This document shows positions 55,944 through 64,000 of a stretch of 64,000 nucleotides of DNA, in pieces. The translations under genes and the position numbers were made by a program. The first letter of the stretch is position 1, and every line of letters begins with the position of its first letter. The DNA is taken from assembly GCA_008704415.1 (NCBI GenBank), contig VXIS01000044.1, forward strand, positions 124,001 to 188,000, in the 5' to 3' direction. The DNA comes from Sphaerosporella brunnea. Lineage: Eukaryota > Ascomycota > Pezizomycetes > Pezizales > Pyronemataceae. The notes beneath the pieces were generated by a model that made no database searches, was not told the origin of the DNA, and saw only the letters and a list, made by a program, of their open reading frames with translations.

Positions 55944-56127
55944 TCTCCTACGAGTTTGAAGTTTGTATAGATCCAGAATGGTTAGCGTGGAGCTAGTCGC
56001 TGCTACGCAGTGATCGCGTAGAATTAAGACCGGCTGCACCCCAGCAGTACTAACGCCTCTACGCTGTCAGGGCGAATAATCAAGCCCGGCCACACCCCGG
56101 AGTACTAGGAGCCTGGAAACGAGGCCA

Positions 56128-56136
56128 TGAAACAGG
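56128..56136 (+). repeat. Right target-site duplication (9 bp)
   Basis: TGAAACAGG, partner of 46055-46063. Confidence 0.85.
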
Positions 56137-56425
56137 TACACTACGTCAATCGATGGAGACAGGTTAGGAAACTATTTAGTGCGGTGCATTGAAACTATTT
56201 GTTAGTTTTGAGCTAACCTTTTATTGAAGAATGAGTCAACATTACTCCTTTTGAAGCCTACTCAACGAACATACCGACCCTGCCGAGGCCGGTGGCCTTT
56301 ACTTGAAGAAGCTTTACTCAAAGCTTTCGCTGCTCGGCGTGAAGAAGGAAAGATTGTCCGGAGAAGATGGTTCGAACGTTCAAGTAAAGCGCTATTCCCT
56401 ACAGTCTATCCGGAAAGCACCCATG

Positions 56426-57237
56426 TGTAACGAGGCTCTGTCTACCAGAGTGTCGTGGAATTGAACTCAGGACCTTAAGAAACTAAATCCTAAACAATAG
56501 AATTTTAAGGGCTATTCTGTCGGGTGGACACTAATGGTTCTTATTGCTGAAGATAAAGGGGTTCTCTCGGCGGAAGCAATCCTACTTATAGTAGAACGCC
56601 GCTCCAGAGACTACCGTCTCCCTGAGTAATACTCAGCCTTTACTCCTTGCTGGCTTTCCGACAGTCTCTACGACTGCGGGCGTCAGGCGCGCACAGAGAT
56701 CGCCCCACCTTCCTATGACTCACTCTTTGATTCCAAATCATGAGTCATAGACATGGGTCGCACCCGGATACCCCGCTCTGTAAGCGTTGTATTCTCGTGT
56801 TGCAGGAAGATGCTCAGCCCTATTGGCTCCATCTCCCGATCTTCTGCGTCGCATGCCCTACGCAACAACCACACTTACTATGGAGGTTCTAGGCCGAGTG
56901 ATTCTTCCCTTTTTCGGCTCTACGCCTTCCGGTTGATCACTCCTGACCCCTCCGATCGTCAGGCTAGTTCCTGGAACAGGCAGGTCAACGAAGATATCTC
57001 GGAAGAGCTCTAACAACAGCCTATACTATAGTTATCTCCGAACCGGATGCTCTTCCCAGGTAGCGTCCCACCTGAGGCACCCGATCTCCGAGTTCTTCTA
57101 TAGCGTCACTCAAGCTAGCTACTATGATCCGGAGCCACCCGGCTATCACGTGCCCTCGAGGCGATCACTATGCAGACTCTATTCTATTTCCCTAGCTGAC
57201 TACTTAGAGCACATGTCACGTGACCATACCCGTGACA
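56426..57237. mobile_element. Solo LTR of a retrotransposon
   Basis: 812 bp, begins TGTAACGAGG and ends CCCGTGACA (TG...CA type), flanked by a 5-bp duplication CCATG (56421-56425 and 57238-57242). Removal restores the transposase frame exactly. No internal genes. It contains an inverted pair CTATGACTCA/TGAGTCATAG near 56714-56750, an AP-1-like site. Confidence 0.88.
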
Positions 57238-58419
57238 CCATGTTTTCAACATGTCTCAAGGCTGGTTCGCCAAGTTTTTATCCAGAAACGAAATTGCAAT
57301 TCGCATTGTCACCAACAAAGCACAGCAACCGCCTAAAGAGTATTGCGATATGATTATCAACTTTCTCTGTTTCAACCGGAGAAATTCCCAATTGCGTGAT
57401 GGTGCAGAAGATACACTACGAGGGGTGATTACAGCGGTGGGCCGGTTTTTACTCTCGCACATTCTCAACATGGATCAAACACCACTTCCTTGGGAGTATC
57501 TAACTGGACGAACTTACGATTTCAAAGGCAATAAAACCATCTGGATTCGAAGTAAAAGGTTCGGTTGGGATAAACGTCAGGCAACAATACAACTTACAAT
57601 TTTTGCTGATGGCGTCGCACGAGTTAAGCCTCTTCTGATTTTTCGTGGGGCAGAAGAAAACAAAAAAGCACCTCGAAAGCAGGAGGAAGCCCAATACGAT
57701 CCTCGGGTGGTTGTTAAATTCAACCCTAAAGGTTACGCTAATGGTTCAATTATTCTTTTTTGGCTGCAAGAAATGCTGCTACCTGTCCTTGGTGATCGCC
57801 ACACACAGCCGGCGCTTCTAGTAATGGATCTTCTCAAGTCCCACAAGACTGACACCGTTAAAGCCTTTCTGCGAGAGCAGAACATTACACTCTCGCTTGT
57901 TCCAGCTGACTGCACTGGTCTCGTGCAACCCCTTGATGTTTCTGTAAACCGGCCTTTCAAAGATATCCTCAAACAGACCATTGATGACGAGCTGGACCAG
58001 CTGGAGTCTGCAGATGTTCCAATTGTTAAGGAGAGTGAAGTTGGAAAAATGCGGGTGATGATGACGCGCTGTGTGGGAAAAGCTTGGGAAGAGTTCTGCG
58101 CAACCCGACAGGAGGTCATTGTACGGAGCTTTCGAAGTCTAGGCCTATCACTTCCTATTGACGGAAGCTGTGATGACGAGCTATCGGTAAAAGGGTTTGG
58201 ATCTAGAGGTACTGCGGTCTGGCATTAAAGAGTGGAGGACGCGAGGATGCGCAGTGCAGGATGAGTTTTCGGATACAAGTGATTCTCAAGGCGAGGATCT
58301 TGCCTCAGCTGATGGCAGGTCTAAATTTTGACAGCAGCGATGAAAGCGGCACAGAATCTTCCCTAGGCATCCCGGACATCAACTTGATTGCGGGCGGCGC
58401 CCTCCCTCACGGCAGCGAC

Positions 58420-59050
58420 TCACTCACGGGCGGGCGACTCATCCATGGGCAGCGGCTCACTCACGGGCGGCGATTTGCTCACAGGCGGCGATTTACCCAC
58501 GGGCGGCGATTTACCCACGGGTGGCGACTTGACTGGCTCGGCGGAAGGTCCAGCAGCACCGGTGAGAGGAAGTAGAAGAGGGCGGCCAAGAGGGCGGCCA
58601 AGAGGGCGGCCAAGAGGCCGTGCTGGCAAGCAGGCAATAGGTAGCTCTTGATGCTCTTTCACTCCTAGTCTTTCCCTAACGTCTGAACGCTTGAAAAAAA
58701 CTCCAGTCACGGATGACGACTCGCTCACAGGCAGCGACTCACTCACGGGTGGCGACTCACTCACGGGCGGCGACTCACTCACGGGCGGCGACTCACTCAC
58801 AGGTAGCGACTCACTCACGGGCGGCGACTCACTCACGGGCGGCGATTTGCCCACGGGGGTGGCGACTTGACTGGCTCGGCAGAAGGTCCAGCAGCGCCGG
58901 TGAGGGGAAATAGAAGAGGGCGGCCAAGAGGGCGGCCAAGAGGCCGTGCTGGCAAGCAGACAATAGGTAGCTCTTGATGCTTTTTCACTCCTAGGTCTTT
59001 CCTAACGCCTGAACGCTTGAAAAAGCTCCGATCACGGATAATGACTCGAC
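58420..59050 (+). repeat. Minisatellite and segment duplication in the transposase 3' tail
   Basis: 18-bp units (ACTCACTCACGGGCGGCG type; Asp-Ser-Leu-Thr-Gly-Gly if translated) occur in two blocks (58420-58530 and 58715-58855). Each is followed by a copy of the same 130-bp piece encoding an AT-hook-like RGRPRGRPRGR and an IGSS end with stop. So a unit of about 340 bp was duplicated in tandem. This was probably the disordered, DNA-binding tail of the transposase. Confidence 0.75.
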
Positions 59051-59294
59051 TGGCTCGGCGCAACCTCCGGAATTCATCAGATGAAGTGACAGGCTTGTAG
59101 GAGTCAAGCGAAATTATGTAGTGCAGGACCTCTTTCCTGCTTTGAGTGACACTGAGTATGATGAAGATGATGGGGTTTGGTTTTGTTTTAAGGACGAAGA
59201 TTGAAGCGCGCGCAACGCTGTTTTTTGGCCGGCACCCCAATCTGATATTGGACTAGTTCAAAATAGGTTAGTGCGGTTTGTGAAACCGCGCTAG

Positions 59295-59334
59295 TCCCAA
59301 AATGGGGGTGTACCTTATATATGAGATTATACGG
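59295..59334 (-). repeat. Right 40-bp terminal inverted repeat of outer element
   Basis: Ends GAGATTATACGG followed by TA; perfect partner of 45532-45571. Confidence 0.93.
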
Positions 59335-59617
59335 TATTGCAATTGATGCGGCATTTTATATTGAATAAGAATTTATATTCGATTTGTCAGAATGCCGTAG
59401 CACCGCGTAATTTAGATTAATCAGGTAGCCCTATCACTGGGCTTTTTGTTACATATTACCTCTATCCAGAATCATGTTCATACGGATCCACCAACCCACC
59501 CGCCACATCACCCGCCACATCACCCGCCATATCTATTCAGACCCACCAGACGACCAAACCCACGACCAAACCCACGACCAAACCCACGACATCAATCAAA
59601 AAACTGCCGCAGCCGCA

Positions 59618-61023
59618 ATGGACAATGCCAACGACGACGACGACCATTCTCACCTCCAACAATTATCCGTACCTTCTCCAATCCCACAGGAACGAACCCT
59701 TCTCTCGCTCCCCAACGGTTAGTTTTGCTGCCCTCCACTGGAGACCTCAACACCTGACTTTCGCCAGAACTGTTGATCCAAACCCTGCAATTCCTCCCCG
59801 GTCATGACTTAGCACTCATATCGCGTGTCAACCGCCGTCTACACAACCTCACCTCCCTCCCCAAATTATGGAGCTCACTTCTTTTCTCCCTCCGCATCGC
59901 CACTCCCAGCCCGTATGAGAGCTTCAAGTCTCTGTACGGGAGCCTGCATCCGCATCTCTGGCTGGCTCCGCGGCTTTGGCATTCGGACCGACGTTTCAGC
60001 GGCCTGGTAGTCGCCACACGCTACAATCCATCGACCGGTGATATCGCGATCCACCAATTGCTAGCACCACCATGCTCATCGAGAATAAACACCTGGTCGC
60101 ACGATCCATCCGTTCTGGTCTCGACCTTCACTCTGACCGTCAAGCTATGGGCCGAGCCACTGTTAACTCTCTCCCCATTTGGACGACCGGATCCAGACAC
60201 AGGCGAGCTGACCTACCCCTCCAACCTGTCCGCCGTATCCACAACCCTGCTACGAGCCGTGCCCATTCCCCTACACACTCAAAATCCGAACATGGCCCTA
60301 TGGCCTCCATCTACTCTTCCCGCTGCAGAGCGCGCCAGGAATGTCAGCATCTCCGCCTTCAAGAGCAAAGGCCATCAACCCACATCCCTCTCGGAGGCAT
60401 GTGTCGACATCTTCCGCCTCCGAAAGCAGCTACGCTACCACCCTACGCACGAGATGTCACAAGTTGAGACCTTTTCCGCTCTGCAAGAGGAGTGGTACAC
60501 CCCAGCCCTTCCACCCCACTGAAAGGTGTGTGGGTCGGCGATTACCACCTCCACGGCATCGAGATGGTCCTATTCCTTCAGACCGCACCACATAAACTCG
60601 AGGCCGTAAAGTTGACGGGCGATATCAACGTCCCGCGCGGTGAATACACCTTCGTGGTCGATGACCTGTCGCAAGTCCTAAGGATTGCCGATGAGCCCGA
60701 ATGGCCGGGCGCAAAAATCATCAAAGCTCGTGGCCAAATTGCAGATCAGCAATTTGCGGATCGTAAGTCCTCCTCCTCGATCCAGATGCTCATGCCCCTC
60801 CCTCCAATCACTAAACAAACTTTGGGAAACAGCCCACTTCATAGACTGCGAATTCATCTGGATCAGCAACGACGAGGCCGCGTTCCACTGGATCTTCCCC
60901 GGCCCCATCGCAGACCAGCGCATCAGCAAGTTCTTCAGAATCGACGTCGACTGCTTCCTCTTCGGCGAAGGACTCCAGAAGGTTACCGACGACACCGATG
61001 ATGAGACTACTGATGATGTTTAG
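59618..61023 (+). CDS. F-box protein (one apparent frameshift)
   Basis: Start at 59618 (MDNANDDDDHSHLQQL). A 50-nt intron (59718-59767) splits the F-box, which reads LPNELLIQTLQFLPGHDLALISRVNRRLHNL. A second intron is 60763-60832. The body has WLAPRLWHSDRRFSGLVVATRYNP, and the C-terminal half KGVWVGDYHLHGIEMVLFLQT, KLTGDINVPRGEYTFVVDDL and HFIDCEFIWISNDEAAFHWIFPG. This is the layout of fungal F-box proteins with a beta-rich C-terminus, which recruit substrates to SCF ubiquitin ligases. Near 60515-60525 (CCACCCCACTGAAAG) the frame changes: one frame ends ...YTPALPPH-stop while the next continues PLKGVWVGDY. No workable intron bridges it, so there is a 1-nt indel, real or from assembly. The target is unknown. 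Confidence 0.7.
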
Positions 61024-61614
61024 ACGAGACCACTCATGATGTGTAACTGTAACTACTGTAATAGTAATATATCACAATATATCACTCGATATGATACTTT
61101 TCTTGTCTATTCTCTCCTCCCCACCTGCATTTATACACAACGGGTCGGCTAGAAATCTCATTCGCTGCTGCATCCCGTATAGTAAGTAAAAATAAAAGGA
61201 AAATGCTTATACTACATGCACACCCAAAATATGTTCTCACTCACTCACCAAAAATGGTTCGAAAGAAACATTCCCATCGGATGATGAACCGCGCACAGGA
61301 TACCAAAAAATGAGCGAGAAAGCACGCACGCAGAGCAAAGTAACACACAATTGCCTCCCCTCCCGGTTGCACTATTGCAGAAAAAAAAAAAATTGCCGAC
61401 AAAAAAAGCAGCAAAGAGAGGATCACCAGAAGCAAAGGAAAAAAAAAAGTGTAATGGTTTAAAAACATCGGCGTTAAAAAGCGGGTATATGCCTTGGGCT
61501 GGGCACCCCGAGTATGAATCCTCCGACTGGGACAGGACAAGAAAAGCAGATGAAAACAAACAAAAGAAGCAACCGAAACGCACCCGCATCCAAAGATCAA
61601 GATACCGCCCAATC
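61024..61614. other. Intergenic between convergent genes
   Basis: Contains A-rich tracts (61381-61392, 61440-61449) and no supported gene. Confidence 0.5.
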
Positions 61615-63825
61615 CTATTGCCACGCGCCGTTGGTGGGAGGTGTTTCAGTGGTAGTGTTAGATCTTGGGAACACCGGTACAGTTTCCAGAGTCTCCAGCC
61701 CACCCATCGTGCCCGTCTGCCCCGAAAAGTTCCCTTGCATTTGAGCCTGCATCTGCGCTTGCTGCTGTTGCAACATCATGCTCGCCCTGAAAGGATTTGT
61801 GCCGCCAGGAACTGACAGTGCGGATCCGCCGGTGGGCTGTGGCGAGATACCGGAGCTGCGCGCGAAGGGGTTGGTGCCGCTGCCAGCTGTCGTGGCGGAT
61901 CGTCCCACCATGTTATTCTGTGTAGGCGATGCGGCGGTGAGAATTGTTGGCGGCGTTTGCGTTGTGCGTGCGAAGGGGTTGGTCGATTTTGATTGTTTGT
62001 TGCTGCTGCTGCTGCTGAGGTAATGACGGAGTAGAGGTGCCAAACCCTCCGGTGGAGTTTGCCATCAGCATCGACTGGCGGAATGGATTGTGGCCTGTCT
62101 GTGATGGGACCTGTAGGCCCGCTGCTACTGCTGGTGGTGGTGGTGGTGGCGGTGGTGGTGGTGGCTGTTGTTGATGCTGTTGCTGCACAAACTGCTGGGG
62201 TATAGCAGGAAGCTCGGGGATAATGTGTTGCTGGTCCTGCGGTGTGTAGCCGCCAAACCAGTTCCGGTGAAATGCGACTGCACCGGTTGAGCTGGGAGTT
62301 CGCTTACTGGTTGCTGAGGGAAAGGATTATTGTTCTGTTGGTAGCCCATCGGGAAACCGCCTGTTTGGTTGGGCAACAGCTGGTGTTGGGACATCATTTG
62401 CTGCTGCGGCGGTACTCCGTACATCTGCTGCCCATAGGGATTTGCCATCATCTGCGGCGGCGCAATCCCAGTCATTTGAGATGCCATTTGTTGCTGCTGT
62501 ACTGGTTGGTTTGCAAACATTGGGGTTTGCTCCGTCTCTATGCTCTCGAAAAAGTCGATGAGATCTGGTGCAATCTTTGGGGGCTCTTTTGGTGCTGCTG
62601 ATGCAGTTGGCGTAGGTCCCATTTGTGCAGGTGCTGTCTTTGCGCCGCCAGGTTGCGGGGGCTTCGCCGCTCCTCCGTTATCCTTCGCCTCCTTCTGAGC
62701 CAAATACTGTCTCCTGTTTACATCGAAATCAGGATCGTTCAAGTATTCTTCCAGGGACGAGGTCAAGCTAGTCGGCGCATGCTTTATATTGGGGATTTGC
62801 AACCGTGTCGATGTCTCTACTCTGCGCGCCGCTTGGAGAAAATCCACCACATCTGCCGTTTGTTCGGTGAAGACCTTGTATATTCTGAGGGCCCGCTCGG
62901 CATCGTAACGTGACATTTCGAAGTAGTGTTCTGTGAGAGATGATTAGTCCTGCATTCACAATTGTACGCACAGGTGGGCTGGCTGACCAAGAACATTGAT
63001 AACGCCCTCATTGACGACATGGAAAAGCTCCAAAAGGTCCGACACCAGCAACCTGAATGCAAGTAGCGTAATTTCATTGTCCGCCTCGTCGTCCAGGAAC
63101 TGCCAGCACACCGATCAGCAACAACCTTTTGGGTAGTCCAGACCTGTATAAAATCGTGGCTTACGTTGCACTTAAGCAATGCCTTTATTTGCAACTGGAC
63201 ACACTCGACCTCCCGCAACAACCCTTTCTCGACGCTCAGCTTTCGTAGACGGCCTTGGCCATCCCGAACAAAATCCGTTCGTACATCGCCGTATGTCCTC
63301 GCGCGCTCAGTCAAGTAATTAGAGTAGTTGCGTATGTTTCGTCCTTGTATCTGTGCTGCGACGAGGTTAGCCGGGCCCTCGGAGCTGCGCCTGAATGCCA
63401 CTACGAACCGTCCGAATAGTGCGACAAAGTTATCAGCCGTGGGTTTCGCCGGAGATACGCAATGTGACATCTCGCTCCCCCTCACGCATCATGTAATGAA
63501 CGACAATCAAAGCTTAAAGACAGTCTAGACGACATCAGCACTGCCGACAAAAGACCAACTGAGCCATGATAGCCTACAGTCCATGAATTATCTCTCAGCC
63601 TATTGTTGATGGCTCTGAACACCTCCGCAATCCCCGCCTCACCCGCATGCGTCGCGATAAGAATGTGCTCGACATATTTGGCCTTCGGTGCTGCGAGCTT
63701 GTGTTTGGTAGCCCCCTACTCCGCAGTTAGCATTCCCTTCTCTGTCCCCTGATGCGACTTCCAACTGAGGTGAAGTTGGTTTTGCGACAACTGACCTTCA
63801 CCGACTTCTCGAATGAACTCGCCAT
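61615..63825 (-). CDS. ANTH-domain clathrin adaptor (YAP180/AP180-like), gene model disturbed
   Basis: ATG 63825 (MASSFEKSVK), intron 63716-63795, then the ANTH core GATKHKLAAPKAKYVEHILIA and DNSWTV. Further exons read ALIVVHYMMREGERDVTL, QIQGRNIRNYSNYLTERART, FLDDEADNEITLLAFRLLVSDLLELFHVVNEG and HYFEMSRYDAERALRIYKVF. The tail is Gln/Pro-rich with NPF motifs (HNPFRQSM, TNPFARTT, TNPFARSS, TNPFRAS) that bind EH-domain proteins. AP180-type adaptors bind PIP2 and clathrin in endocytosis. Joins 63796/63715, 63556/63512, 63459/63355, 63165/63099 and 62988/62930 keep frame. Frame breaks remain near 62262 and 61995 in the tail. Two ANTH segments (TVFKAL; AYLRRNPRLITLSHYSD) appear in the wrong frame within the proposed introns. 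Confidence 0.7.
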
Positions 63826-64000
63826 GGATCCTCTTGCGGAAGCCTCGACGTCCCTCCTCCGGCGGCCCAGGTAGTATTCTCTTCCCAGTGCGCTGGGCAG
63901 GTCGCGAATGACTTTGCCGAAGCGCGCAGCAGGACTTCCTCTCTCGCGGTACGTCACTGTCTCTTGTTTTGGCGGTGCTTTCGGTTGCGAGCCGTGTCTC

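Larger units (their letters stand above)
46064..56127. mobile_element. DUF6589-RecQ transposon (10.06 kb), complete insertion
   Basis: Both ends read TGGCCTCG inward. The first 24 bases of each end agree at 19 positions (TGGCCTCGnnTCCAG...CCT). A 9-bp duplication flanks the whole, and the interrupted gene outside reads through when the segment is removed. Inside are four genes: a DUF6589 protein (plus), a RecQ-type helicase (minus), a small Ala/Pro-rich protein (minus) and an 825-aa protein (minus). All have 51-65-nt introns and intact frames, so the element looks young and possibly autonomous. A perfect 31-bp inverted pair lies 128 bp and 184 bp inside the ends. There is no tyrosine recombinase, no RepHel protein and no reverse transcriptase. 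A 9-bp duplication with terminal inverted repeats points to a DDE-type mechanism. Confidence 0.85.
56128..58228 (+). pseudogene. Outer-element transposase, C-terminal pieces
   Basis: Resumes at the duplication as VHYVNRWRQ. An intron (56163-56229; branch GAGCTAAC, acceptor TTGAAG) follows, then NESTLLLLKPTQRTYRPCRG and RWPLLEEALLKAFAARREEGK to 56425, where the solo LTR interrupts codon GTT. From 57243: FNMSQGWFAKFLSRNE and the DDE_1 domain with NMDQTPLPWEYLTGRTYD (first D), RVKPLLIFRG, LLVMDLLKSHKTD (second D), and VPADCTGLVQPLDVSVNRPFK (third D). A frameshift near 58190 ends the frame at 58228, while the other frame continues (EVLRSGIKEWRTRG...DEFSDTSDSQ). The three catalytic Asp are present, so the domain itself is not decayed. 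Confidence 0.85.
45532..59334 (+). mobile_element. Outer DDE transposon carrying two nested insertions
   Basis: 13803 bp between perfect 40-bp terminal inverted repeats (CCGTATAATCTCATATATAA...), flanked by TA (45530-45531 and 59335-59336). Removing the 10064-bp element plus one 9-bp duplication and the 812-bp LTR plus one 5-bp duplication leaves about 2.9 kb. That is normal for a single-gene Tc1/pogo-like transposon. Its gene runs left to right in three pieces (45706-46063, 56128-56425, 57243-58228). It encodes a DDE_1 transposase with a brinker-like N-terminal DNA-binding domain. The 3' part holds minisatellites. The identical ends suggest recent movement or little decay at the ends, but the transposase gene is broken. 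Confidence 0.85.

Noticed and set aside
56426..57237. tRNA gene or tRNA-derived SINE
   Set aside because: A B-box-like GTTCAATTC occurs near 56460 on the minus strand, but there is no A box or cloverleaf; TG...CA ends and the 5-bp duplication identify a solo LTR.
45532..59334. Starship-type giant element
   Set aside because: No DUF3435 tyrosine recombinase is visible, and the TA duplication, perfect TIRs and DDE transposase pieces explain the outer ends better.
60475..60526. Ultra-short (31-nt) intron in the F-box gene
   Set aside because: A GT...AG pair exists around the C run, but removing it does not restore the downstream frame.

Overview
The window comes from a filamentous ascomycete fungus (Pezizomycotina). 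The evidence is monocistronic genes with short introns (about 50-80 nt, GT..AG, branch sites of the GCTAAC/GCTGAC type) and typical host genes: splicing factor Cwc2, TFIIH subunit Tfb3, NudC, a PPC89/Cep57-type spindle pole protein, a Kelch-BTB protein and an ANTH-domain protein. I cannot place it below that level. All joins given here were read by eye from reading frame and splice signals.

Layout. 0-5 kb: a low-complexity protein cut by the left edge and a ring-hydroxylating oxygenase that has lost its Rieske cluster domain. 5-20 kb: a transposon-rich accessory stretch with pogo-type DNA transposon relics, small TA-flanked inverted-repeat elements, a small zinc-ribbon gene, a tandem pair of beta-trefoil lectin genes (one with a stop codon), and a DRG2/Rbg2-type GTPase gene broken in two. 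20-44 kb: gene-dense host DNA (CWC2, PPC89-like, TFB3, a secreted protein, Kelch-BTB, an alpha/beta hydrolase, a BRCT protein, NudC, and a 1907-residue coiled-coil protein). 45.5-59.3 kb: a nested transposon stack. 59.6-64 kb: an F-box gene and a YAP180-like ANTH gene, both with apparent frameshifts.

The most interesting object is the stack. An outer DDE transposon (45532-59334, perfect 40-bp terminal inverted repeats, TA target duplication) has its transposase gene split by a 10.06-kb element (46064-56127). That element has its own imperfect inverted ends (TGGCCTCG...) and a 9-bp target duplication (TGAAACAGG), so it is a complete insertion with defined ends. It carries four intron-containing genes: a DUF6589 protein (candidate transposase), a RecQ-family helicase, a small Ala/Pro-rich protein and an 825-residue protein of unknown function. 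A GGGACAAT/CCCGGG motif is arrayed both upstream of the helicase gene (three 243-bp units) and inside its 3' coding end (21-bp repeats). I propose this as a DUF6589-RecQ transposon family. A solo LTR (56426-57237, 5-bp duplication) later hit the same outer transposase gene.

A second story is the DRG2 gene. Its 5' exons lie on the minus strand at 20.1-19.9 kb and its 3' exons on the plus strand at 14.0-14.9 kb, each next to one half of a pogo element. One inversion of about 6 kb with both breakpoints inside a pogo copy sitting in a DRG2 intron explains the arrangement. The 3' part also holds a 94-bp microinversion and a changed P-loop lysine.
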